Shown: piece after piece, positions 57,202-64,000 of the stretch | Position numbering within the stretch: position 1 is the first letter of the stretch | Layout: the number at the start of each line of letters is the position of its first letter | From: Tunturibacter psychrotolerans | Lineage (GTDB): Bacteria > Acidobacteriota > Terriglobia > Terriglobales > Acidobacteriaceae | DNA: 64,000 bases | Direction of reading: 5' to 3' | NCBI RefSeq assembly: GCF_040359615.1 | Contig: NZ_CP132942.1 | Location: 992,001 to 1,056,000 of the forward strand | Made by a program: the position numbers and the translations under genes | The notes under the pieces: generated by a model | What the model was told of the DNA's origin: nothing | What the model saw: the letters and a program-made list of their open reading frames with translations, nothing else | Databases searched by the model: none

Positions 57202-58461
57202 ATGCCTACGTTCGCTTCGCTTGAAGACCAGCTGGATTTGATAATTAAAGGTGCTGCGGAGATTGTTCCGCTGGAGGCGCTGAAAGAGCGCATCACGAAA
57301 TCGATCGCCACAGGCACGCCGATGCGGATAAAGGCGGGGTTCGACCCTACGGCGCCTGACCTGCATTTGGGACATACCGTCCTGTTGCGGAAGCTGAAAC
57401 ACTTTCAGTCGTTGGGGCATACCGTAATCTTTCTAATCGGCGATTCAACGGCGCTGATCGGCGATCCGACCGGTCGAAACGTGACGCGCAAACCGCTGAC
57501 GCCGGAGCAGATCGCAGCGAATGCAGAGACCTACAAGGAGCAGGTGTTTAAGATTCTCGATCCCGAGAAAACCGAGGTTCGTTACAACTCCGAGTGGCTG
57601 GATAAACTGAGCTACTACGACATGGTCAAGCTGATGGCGCAGTTCACCGTGTCGCAGATGCTCGAGCGCGAGGACTTCCATAAACGGTTCAACGAGGAGC
57701 AGCCGATTGCACTCCATGAGTTGATCTATCCGATCGCGCAAGGTTATGACTCTGTGGCGCTCAAGTGCGATGTAGAGCTTGGCGGCACGGATCAGAAGTT
57801 CAATTTGATGCGTGGGCGGGATTTGCAGAAGCATTTCGGCCAGCCGCAACAGGTTGTGCTGATGACCTCCATCATGGAGGGGCTCGATGGCCTGCAGAAG
57901 ATGTCGAAGTCGCTGGGTAACGCGATTGGTATTCATGAGCCCGCGGCGGAGATGTATGGCAAGTTGATGTCGGTATCAGATGAGCTGATGTGGAAGTACT
58001 GGACACTTCTGACGGATCTGCGAAGTTCGGAGATTACGCAGATGCAGGCCGATGTCGCTGCTGGTGCGCTCCATCCGATGCACGCGAAAAAGAATCTGGC
58101 TTGGGCGATCACGCGCGACTTTCACTCTAAGGAAGAAGCAGATGCCGCAGCGGACGGCTGGGCGAAGATGTTTCAGCAGCGCGGGGTAAGCGACGATGTG
58201 CGTGTGGTGAAGGTGTCAAAAGCCGCTGAGGATCTAGTCTTGGTAAATGGGCCGTTTGGGACGTCAGTCAAGATGACGAAGCTTCTGCAACTTTCGGGTT
58301 TGGCGAGCTCTACAGGCGAAGCAACGCGCAAACTGGCTGAGAATGCAGTCAGTGTGAATGGCGAAAAGTTTGCCGAAAAAGTGATAAAGCTTGAGATGCT
58401 TGGCGACTCGCCCACGCTGCGGCTGGGTAAAAAGAGTGTGCGTGTCGAGTGGATGAACTAA
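57202..58461 (+). CDS. tyrS: Tyrosyl-tRNA synthetase (TyrZ-like)
   Basis: The protein has 419 residues from ATG 57202 (TGAGGAAT upstream). The class I motifs are present: HLGHT (the HIGH equivalent) near residue 50 and KMSKS near residue 233. [15 protein letters not shown] and [17 protein letters not shown] are typical tyrosine-site segments. The C-terminal 60 residues form an S4 RNA-binding domain ([19 protein letters not shown]). The enzyme charges tRNA-Tyr. It follows ychF closely and precedes a secreted hypothetical gene by 109 bp. Confidence 0.96.
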   Translation: MPTFASLEDQLDLIIKGAAEIVPLEALKERITKSIATGTPMRIKAGFDPTAPDLHLGHTVLLRKLKHFQSLGHTVIFLIGDSTALIGDPTGRNVTRKPLTPEQIAANAETYKEQVFKILDPEKTEVRYNSEWLDKLSYYDMVKLMAQFTVSQMLEREDFHKRFNEEQPIALHELIYPIAQGYDSVALKCDVELGGTDQKFNLMRGRDLQKHFGQPQQVVLMTSIMEGLDGLQKMSKSLGNAIGIHEPAAEMYGKLMSVSDELMWKYWTLLTDLRSSEITQMQADVAAGALHPMHAKKNLAWAITRDFHSKEEADAAADGWAKMFQQRGVSDDVRVVKVSKAAEDLVLVNGPFGTSVKMTKLLQLSGLASSTGEATRKLAENAVSVNGEKFAEKVIKLEMLGDSPTLRLGKKSVRVEWMN

Positions 58462-58570
58462 TTTTGTGTGCGTCGGGGTTCCGTCTGAAGAATTCTTCGC
58501 AGAACAGGTGTTTGATAGAGTCTAGAAACAAGGCTCCGTCGGAGAGTCTGCATCCAAGTATCGTGGGTCT

Positions 58571-59392
58571 ATGAAGAACTTGAAGTCTACTTTGCGTATG
58601 GGCGTGTTGAGTGTCTTTTTACTCGCGGGGTTGCTCCCGTTGCACGCGCAGGCTCTTCAAGAGCCGAGACAGATCGTTCGTTCTGCCATGGAAGCCGAGC
58701 TTTCGGCGGATCTGAACGACCACTCGCGATGGAAGTATCGCGATTCGCAGAAAGACGGCATTGATACAGTTTCGATTGTGGTGGAAACCGATCGCGGGGC
58801 AGTGAAGCGCTTGATCAGCAGGTGGGGGCGACCGCTGAGCGACTCAGAGGCAAGGATCGAGGACGCGCGCGTGCAGACGTTTATTCACGATCCGAGCCAA
58901 CTCGCCAAGCAGAAGCGGGACGGTTTGCAGGATGGAAAGAACGCCGAAGAGTTACTGAGGATGCTTCCGGATGCTTTTACCTGGAAGGTGCAGAGCGAAG
59001 ACGAGAAAAATATCACCCTGCATTTTGAGCCGAATTCAAAATTCAGTCCGCCAGATATGCAGGGGCGCGTATTAGGCCAGATGGCCGGCGAGTTGGTGGT
59101 AGATAAAGGACAAAACAGGATCGTTACTATCAGTGGAAAGCTGACGGAAGACGTGACAATCGGTTGGGGGCTTCTCGGTCGGCTGCGTCAGGGTGGGACG
59201 TTTCGTGTAGAACGCAGAGAGGTCGCGCCGGGTTTGTGGCAGATCGTAGAAACCCATGTGCATATTGAGGGAAAGGTTCTGTTCTTTAAGAACATTGGCC
59301 AACAACAGGATGAGGTACAGACTGATTTCGTTGAAGTGCCGCATGGAACCACGCTGGAGCAGGCGGCGGAGATGTCGAAACCGCTGAAGTAA
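58571..59392 (+). CDS. Secreted hypothetical protein
   Basis: The protein has 273 residues with a signal peptide (VLSVFLLAGLLPLHAQ). The mature part is mixed alpha/beta: NDHSRWKYRDSQKDG, VETDRGAVKRLISRWGRPLS, a charged helix (DPSQLAKQKRDGLQDGKNAE), then strands with ITLHFEPNSKFSPPDMQGRV, MAGELVVDKGQNRIVTISG and QIVETHVHIEGKVLFFKNIG. The layout recalls outer-membrane lipoprotein-sorting-type (LolA/LolB-like) or DUF-type beta proteins, but I do not recognise a family. Similar genes are common in this phylum in my experience. It lies 35 bp before rnr on the same strand, so it may share its transcript. Confidence 0.75.
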   Translation: MKNLKSTLRMGVLSVFLLAGLLPLHAQALQEPRQIVRSAMEAELSADLNDHSRWKYRDSQKDGIDTVSIVVETDRGAVKRLISRWGRPLSDSEARIEDARVQTFIHDPSQLAKQKRDGLQDGKNAEELLRMLPDAFTWKVQSEDEKNITLHFEPNSKFSPPDMQGRVLGQMAGELVVDKGQNRIVTISGKLTEDVTIGWGLLGRLRQGGTFRVERREVAPGLWQIVETHVHIEGKVLFFKNIGQQQDEVQTDFVEVPHGTTLEQAAEMSKPLK

Positions 59393-59427
59393 AAAAGGAA
59401 CGGCCGCTCGCTGTATGCTCGGAGACG

Positions 59428-62127
59428 ATGGCACATACTCCCTATCCGCAAACTGATCGTGAATTGATGCGGCTCATCGAGCGCTCACCTGGGCATCGCG
59501 CTGGCTATAAGCAGTTAATTCGCGAACTTGGGTTGGGCGGCGGGCGTGAGCGTAGGTTGCTGCTGGAGCAACTCGCCAGGATCACCGCTCGGGGCGAGTT
59601 GGTCAAGGTCGATAGTGAGCAGTGGAGTTTGCCGACGGCCACGCCGGAGAAGACAAAGCGGGTGAAGCGCGGTGCTGTCGAGATGCCCGAGGAGCATCGA
59701 GCGACGCGGGACAGACTACTTGCCGGTCGATTGGATCTGCATCGGGACGGCTATGGTTTTGTTCGACCGAATGGCAGCGTGAATCGAGACGATGACCTCT
59801 TCATCCCTCCGCACGAGCTGAACGGAGCGATGCAGGGCGATGAAGTGCTAGTGGATGAAGCGCCGCCGGGGCGGGATGGGCGTCGATCCGGTCGGATTGC
59901 GCGAGTGCTGAATCGAAGGAACCCAACTGTTGTGGGGATCTTTCATTACGCGAGGACACACCGGGGAGGAAGTCCTTGGGAAAACGCTCCCATGATCAAC
60001 GGCAACTACGTTACGCCTCTAGACGAACGGATGACGCAAGCGATCTTGATTCCGGAGGGTGCTGAGGTTCCGTCGACGCCGGAGCAGACGCCTCACCGTG
60101 TTCTCGGTGAGGAAGCACAGGCGCAGCAATCTCACTGGTCGGCAGAGTTGGATCAGCACAAACCACTTGAAGGGCTCGCCGTTGACGTGGAGATTACGGA
60201 TTTTCCGACGGTCGGAAGGCCGGCGCGCGGGCGCGTGATTGAGGTGCTAGGACCACCGGACGCTTTTGGGGTTGATGTCGAAATCATCATTCGCAAGCAT
60301 CATCTGCCGCACGCATTTCCGGCGAATGTACTGGCCGAAGCCACGGCGTCGGCCGGACAGACCGTCGCAACTCTGGATGCGGAAGAGATCGGGCGGCGCA
60401 GAGACTTTCGTGGCTTGAATATTGTCACAATCGATGGCGAGAGTGCGAGAGACTTTGATGACGCAGTGCTGGTGACGCCCCTGCCGAACGGGAATTGGGA
60501 GCTGCAGGTTCACATCGCTGATGTCAGCTATTACGTTGGACCAGGGACGGCGCTGGATCTCGAGGCGCGACTGCGTGGGACATCGGTTTATTTTCCGGAT
60601 CGTGCTATCCCAATGTTGCCGCCACAGCTTTCGAGCGGCATGTGCAGCCTGCGGCCAGACGAAGACCGGCTGGTGTTGAGCTGCATCATGGAGATAGACG
60701 GACGTGGCGAAGTGCTTGGGTTCGAGGTCTGTGAGGGCATCATCCGGAGCGCGAAACGAATGACGTACACGCAGATCCAGGGCGTCCTGGACGGAAATGT
60801 CGAGACGCGGCAGGAATTCGCCAAACTGGTGCCAGAGTTCGAGCGAATGTATGAGCTGGCGCTGAAGCTGAACGCGAAACGGCATCGCCGCGGATCGATC
60901 GATTTCGATCTCCCTGAACCAGTGATTCAATTCGATCCGGACGGAAACATGGAAGCCATCGTGCGGTCGCAGCGAGGATGGGCGCATCGTTTGATCGAAG
61001 AGTTTATGTTGTCCGCGAACGAATGCGTTGCTACCTGGATCGAGTCGCAGGATGTGGCGAGCGTGTATAGAATTCACGAGATTCCAGATCCGAAACGGAT
61101 TGTCGATTTCGAAGAAACGGCAAGCCAATTTGGTTATTCGCTTAGATTCAGCACCCTACCGGTGAAGCGAATTCAAACGAAGGGCGATCGGCGTGATTCA
61201 CGTGGGACCAACAGGCAGGCCAAGACGCACGAAGTAGCAGAGTCAATTCCGGTAACGCCGCAGATGTATCAGAAGTTGACGGCAAAGATCGCAGGGAAGG
61301 CAGAGGAAAGGATTCTGTCATACCTAATGCTGCGTTCCCTAAAGCAGGCGCGATATAGCGAGAAGAATGTTGGACACTTTGCGTTGGCGAGTCCCAGTTA
61401 TACGCACTTTACGTCGCCGATTCGGCGGTATCCGGATTTGATTGTGCATCGTCTGTTGCGAGAGCTGATTCAGAGTGGCGCGGACCCAGCGGGTGCGGCG
61501 ATTTTGTCGGATGGGCCGCAGCCATGGGGGGAGAAACCTGTTGGCAAAAGACGGCCGGAGCACGTTGAGCGAACCCCTGTGGAGGGACCGATTCCAGAGG
61601 CGGAGTTGGGAGCGATTGCAGCTGAGTCGAGCCAATCGGAGCGACGAGCCGATGATGCTGAGCGCGAGCTGATCGAGTGGAAGAAGATCAAATTCATGCA
61701 AGACCGGGTGGGCGAAGACTTCGACGCCATCATTCTTTCATGTACGAAGTATGGGTTCTTCGTCGAATTGAACGGTCTGTTCATTGAAGGGCTGGTGCCT
61801 CTGACTTCGCTGCAGGATGACCGTTATATGTTTCGCGATACAGATCGCCAGATCGTCGGAACGCGTAACGGGAGGGTGTTCAAGATGGGGCAGCAGGTGC
61901 ATGTGCTGCTGGATCGAATCGACCGACAACAACGGCGACTGCAGTTTGCATTGCTGCCATCAGACGAGGATGTTGTGGTTGTGCCAAGATCGCTGCGGAG
62001 GTCGAAGACCGCGGCGACAGCGAGTGGAGAACGCCCGCACTCCAGTCCGAATCGCTCGGGCAAGAGAGGGAAGACAAAAGCAAAGGCGCGGGAGCGAAAT
62101 AAGAAATCGAAGGGCAAGCGAAAATAA
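59428..62127 (+). CDS. rnr: Ribonuclease R
   Basis: The protein has 899 residues. The N-terminal winged-helix part is followed by cold-shock domains (HRDGYGFVRPNG). The RNB catalytic core holds IDGESARDFDDAVLV with the metal-binding aspartates, then SYYVGPGTALDLEARLRGTS and YTHFTSPIRRYPDLIVHRLL. An S1 domain follows (DAIILSCTKYGFFVELNGLFIEGL), then a Lys/Arg/Ser-rich tail. An extra stretch of about 45 residues (ILSDGPQPWGEKPVGKRRPE and beyond) lies between the RNB core and the ERRADDAERE helix. The enzyme degrades structured RNA from the 3' end. ATG 59428 has GGAGACG upstream. Confidence 0.95.
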   Translation: MAHTPYPQTDRELMRLIERSPGHRAGYKQLIRELGLGGGRERRLLLEQLARITARGELVKVDSEQWSLPTATPEKTKRVKRGAVEMPEEHRATRDRLLAGRLDLHRDGYGFVRPNGSVNRDDDLFIPPHELNGAMQGDEVLVDEAPPGRDGRRSGRIARVLNRRNPTVVGIFHYARTHRGGSPWENAPMINGNYVTPLDERMTQAILIPEGAEVPSTPEQTPHRVLGEEAQAQQSHWSAELDQHKPLEGLAVDVEITDFPTVGRPARGRVIEVLGPPDAFGVDVEIIIRKHHLPHAFPANVLAEATASAGQTVATLDAEEIGRRRDFRGLNIVTIDGESARDFDDAVLVTPLPNGNWELQVHIADVSYYVGPGTALDLEARLRGTSVYFPDRAIPMLPPQLSSGMCSLRPDEDRLVLSCIMEIDGRGEVLGFEVCEGIIRSAKRMTYTQIQGVLDGNVETRQEFAKLVPEFERMYELALKLNAKRHRRGSIDFDLPEPVIQFDPDGNMEAIVRSQRGWAHRLIEEFMLSANECVATWIESQDVASVYRIHEIPDPKRIVDFEETASQFGYSLRFSTLPVKRIQTKGDRRDSRGTNRQAKTHEVAESIPVTPQMYQKLTAKIAGKAEERILSYLMLRSLKQARYSEKNVGHFALASPSYTHFTSPIRRYPDLIVHRLLRELIQSGADPAGAAILSDGPQPWGEKPVGKRRPEHVERTPVEGPIPEAELGAIAAESSQSERRADDAERELIEWKKIKFMQDRVGEDFDAIILSCTKYGFFVELNGLFIEGLVPLTSLQDDRYMFRDTDRQIVGTRNGRVFKMGQQVHVLLDRIDRQQRRLQFALLPSDEDVVVVPRSLRRSKTAATASGERPHSSPNRSGKRGKTKAKARERNKKSKGKRK

Positions 62128-62143
62128 AACTTGAGACTCGTAT

Positions 62144-62602
62144 TTACCTGAGGAGCCCGGCGAGGAGTAGAACAAGGGTTACGGAGAGTAACACCACACG
62201 GATTTGATGGAGCCAATCCCAGCGAGCGCGATCTTTTAACCAGCCTGTGTAAGGGTTTTCTGTGTTCATCTTGGCGATTCGATTGTTGATCGGGACCAGC
62301 ATCGTGATGGTGAAGACTATCGTCGCGGCCCAAATAGAGACCGCGAATGCAAGGAGCAAGCCTGGGCCCCTCGATACCGGACGATGTTCAAAGGCTGCAC
62401 CTCCAAGGAGCATCAAGACCAGGCCGTACCAGAGGGGCATCGCCTTGCCGAGTACTGCGGCGAGCGGAGCGGCAGTTTGGGCGTGAGTACTGTTGTTTAA
62501 TTTTCTTATCTGCGGATGGATGAAGGCGGCAACTGCGAACTCGTTTCCTACCATTGTTGCTGCAAGGGTTACGGTCGCTATGTCATAGGCAATGGGCATC
62601 AT
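62144..62602 (-). CDS. DUF1772-like membrane protein
   Basis: The protein has 152 residues from ATG 62602 (62599 is the next Met codon). It has four membrane helices: IATVTLAATMVGNEFAVAAF, LWYGLVLMLLGGAA, LLLAFAVSIWAATIVFTI and IRVVLLSVTLVLLLAGLL. The loop VPINNRIAKMNTENP and the W-rich segment DRARWDWLHQIRV match the DUF1772/anthrone-oxygenase-like family. The N-terminus earlier in the frame lacks hydrophobic character, so the shorter start is preferred. The gene converges with rnr (16 bp apart). Function is unknown. Confidence 0.83.
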   Translation of the reverse strand: MMPIAYDIATVTLAATMVGNEFAVAAFIHPQIRKLNNSTHAQTAAPLAAVLGKAMPLWYGLVLMLLGGAAFEHRPVSRGPGLLLAFAVSIWAATIVFTITMLVPINNRIAKMNTENPYTGWLKDRARWDWLHQIRVVLLSVTLVLLLAGLLR

Positions 62603-62668
62603 GTCGTGGGATGAGGCGTAATAATTCGTACGGCATCGTAAAATAAAAGTTCCAAGGAGTTCAAAAGA

Positions 62669-62941
62669 ATGGCACACATGGTTTTCGACACACGATTCAA
62701 GATTGAGATGGAAGGGCTGGATGAGCCGCCGTTCGATTCGGACTTTGGCCAGAAGATATTCAAAAACGTCTCGAAGAAGTCGTGGGGCGAGTGGGTAGAG
62801 CGGCAGAAGATGCTCTTGAATGAGTACCGTCTACAACCTTGGACACGCGAGGCACAGGAGTTTTTAGTCGAGCAGATGAACGAGTTCTTCTTTGGTGAAG
62901 GTGGTTCGTTGCCGAAGGAATATGTGGCGCCTACGACGTAG
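62669..62941 (+). CDS. YggX-like Fe(2+)-trafficking/oxidative-damage protection protein
   Basis: The protein has 90 residues. MVFDTRFKIEMEGLDEPPF, then NVSKKSWGEWVERQKMLLNE and FLVEQMNEFFFGEGG are the family blocks. ATG 62669 is preceded by AAGGAG. Escherichia YggX has a Cys near residue 7; this protein has no Cys, so a thiol-based mechanism is unlikely and a role in iron handling is inferred. It is divergent from the DUF1772 gene and precedes tRNA-Pro by 101 bp. Confidence 0.88.
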   Translation: MAHMVFDTRFKIEMEGLDEPPFDSDFGQKIFKNVSKKSWGEWVERQKMLLNEYRLQPWTREAQEFLVEQMNEFFFGEGGSLPKEYVAPTT

Positions 62942-63042
62942 ATAGAAGCCGTCTGAATTCTCGTAAAGATGGCGGCTCGTGTACACTTAGAACTGCAGGA
63001 TACCCCGCCGTCGCCCGCCTGGGTTGACGTGCAAACAATAGT

Positions 63043-63119
63043 CGGGACGTGGCTCAGCCTGGTAGAGCGCACCCTTGGGGTGGGTGAGGTCGCTAGTTCG
63101 AATCTAGTCGTCCCGACCA
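63043..63119 (+). tRNA. tRNA-Pro (anticodon GGG)
   Basis: CGGGACG pairs with CGTCCCG in the acceptor stem. The anticodon arm is CACCC-TTGGGGT-GGGTG, giving anticodon GGG with T33. The T arm has AGTTCGAATCT, and ACCA is encoded at the 3' end. Confidence 0.95.
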
Positions 63120-63324
63120 ACACTTTCTGTAATCCAAGATGGAGAGTCGCTAGAGCGCTAAGACTTTCCATAATTCTGGTCGAGGTCGAGATCGTTAGAT
63201 TAGCAACCAACGCGAGTTTGTGAAAGTTCCTCTCGTGAAGCGGCCGCGTCCCTCTGACAGCGTCTCTCGTAGGCGATCGTGCCACAACTCACACTGTTCA
63301 AGTAATTCAGATTCCATAAAATAA

Positions 63325-63354
63325 AAGAGGCGACCAAGCGTGCAGTCGCCTCTT
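63325..63354 (-). terminator. Rho-independent terminator for the last minus-strand gene
   Basis: AAGAGGCGAC at 63325-63334 pairs with GTCGCCTCTT at 63345-63354. Read on the minus strand the stem is followed by TTATTTTAT. It lies 17 bp after the stop of the gene that ends at 63372. Confidence 0.85.
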
Positions 63355-63371
63355 GTCAAATCATGTTGCTC

Positions 63372-64000
63372 TCATTGGATAGTGATGGATAAGGAATTGG
63401 AACTCCCAGAGCCAGGGTTCTGGCTGCCGAGCGTGATGGTTTGTGCAATCGCAAGGTCAGATGCGGGTATGGCCACTTGCAGATGAGCGCTATCGATGAA
63501 GGTTGTCGTACGGGGCGATCCATTCCAAAGAGCCACTGCGCCAGGGAGAAATCCGGTGCCTGTGACCGTGAGGTACAGATTGCCGTTGCCAACAGCGATG
63601 GTGCTTTGATTGGCATTGGTTAGAGTCGGTGGTGCGTTGGTGGTGGACTCCGCAGGAAGTACGAATGGTCCGCGGATCAGGAAGATCTGAGGCGTCTGAG
63701 AAGTTGCTGCGTTAGGCACCAGGTAAGCTAGCCCGTCCTGACCGAAACGCGTTCCGCTCAGCGCCGAGATCGAGTTCCCTGGCAGTTGGATTTGCTGCTC
63801 GAGTGTAAAGTGCTGCGTATCGAACCGCTCCAGGAAGTAGGCAGCTGTACCCGCATCGTTGACGCCGACGACAAAGGCCTTGGATTCCGCTTGATACGGA
63901 ACCACGCCACCTCCGACCAGACCGGTTGAATACGGGCCATTTCCAAGAGGGAGGACTGCCACTTGCGAGGGTGGAGTAGTGCTGGGATTGATGATGCCGC
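63372..64000 (-). CDS. Secreted beta-rich protein with C-terminal IPT/TIG-like domain (5' part outside window)
   Basis: The frame is open to the window edge, so the N-terminus is missing. The last 210 residues comprise a segment with repeated hydrophobic blades (GLVGGGVVPYQAESKAFVVG, SALSGTRFGQDGLAYLV), followed by an Ig-like IPT/TIG domain: YLTVTGTGFLPGAVALWNG and LQVAIPASDLAIAQTITLG. Such ends are typical of large secreted propeller or adhesin-like proteins in Acidobacteriota, commonly of unknown role. The apparent start at 63962 is an internal GTG and not the real start. Confidence 0.75.
   Translation of the reverse strand, partial: GIINPSTTPPSQVAVLPLGNGPYSTGLVGGGVVPYQAESKAFVVGVNDAGTAAYFLERFDTQHFTLEQQIQLPGNSISALSGTRFGQDGLAYLVPNAATSQTPQIFLIRGPFVLPAESTTNAPPTLTNANQSTIAVGNGNLYLTVTGTGFLPGAVALWNGSPRTTTFIDSAHLQVAIPASDLAIAQTITLGSQNPGSGSSNSLSITIQ

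Overview
The window looks like chromosomal DNA of a soil acidobacterium of the Terriglobia type (Granulicella/Edaphobacter/Terriglobus-like). The support is a TonB-dependent outer-membrane protein with an N-terminal carboxypeptidase-regulatory-like domain, a very large beta-propeller sensor histidine kinase, a GlgE/TreS-maltokinase pair, the housekeeping order ispE / tRNA-Gln / prs / rplY / pth / rpsF / rpsR / rplI, and many secreted SGNH, DinB, DUF4136 and NIPSNAP proteins. This placement is inferred from gene content; no database was searched.

Layout. 1-2621: end of an alpha/beta hydrolase, then a fusion of a cyclic-nucleotide-binding domain, a thioredoxin-like domain and a thioredoxin-reductase-like flavoprotein. 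2625-5696: an orphan propeller histidine kinase. 5878-7657: an IS481-like element that cuts off a Kelch-type lipoprotein gene. 7721-13640: a YdiJ-type FAD/Fe-S dehydrogenase, an SGNH hydrolase, a NIPSNAP protein and a DUF1338 (HglS-like) protein. The first and last of these could carry out consecutive steps, 2-oxoadipate to D-2-hydroxyglutarate to 2-oxoglutarate. 13731-13851: a 121-bp palindromic repeat. 13911-21584: amidase, cytochrome c, TreS-maltokinase and GlgE, all on the minus strand in a likely operon for trehalose-to-glucan conversion. 22066-31286: a plant-polysaccharide locus on the plus strand (frameshifted TonB-type receptor, GH127, GH78). 31322-39103: gamma-glutamyltransferase, then the core housekeeping run. 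39208-45450: ABC permease, DUF72, SGNH, a PEP-CTERM-like protein, a sugar-phosphate-isomerase-like protein and a cytochrome c. 45604-48779: asnS and, tail to tail with it, an AT-richer OLD-family ATPase/nuclease gene broken by an in-frame stop. 48979-55832: BI-1 family protein, topoisomerase IB, and several secreted or small conserved proteins. 56063-62941: ychF, tyrS, a secreted hypothetical, rnr, a DUF1772 membrane protein and an YggX-like protein. 63043-64000: tRNA-Pro and the 3' part of a minus-strand secreted protein.

The most interesting items are broken or altered reading frames in otherwise good genes: the OLD nuclease (TGA at 47991-47993), the TonB receptor (near 24675) and the PEP-CTERM tail (near 43185). 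Others are the CNB/Trx/TrxR fusion that lacks its redox cysteines, the possible HglS/YdiJ pair, an IspE with an insertion of about 100 residues, and the palindromic repeat at 13731-13851. I found no CRISPR array, prophage or rRNA operon, and I cannot claim a clearly new multi-gene system.
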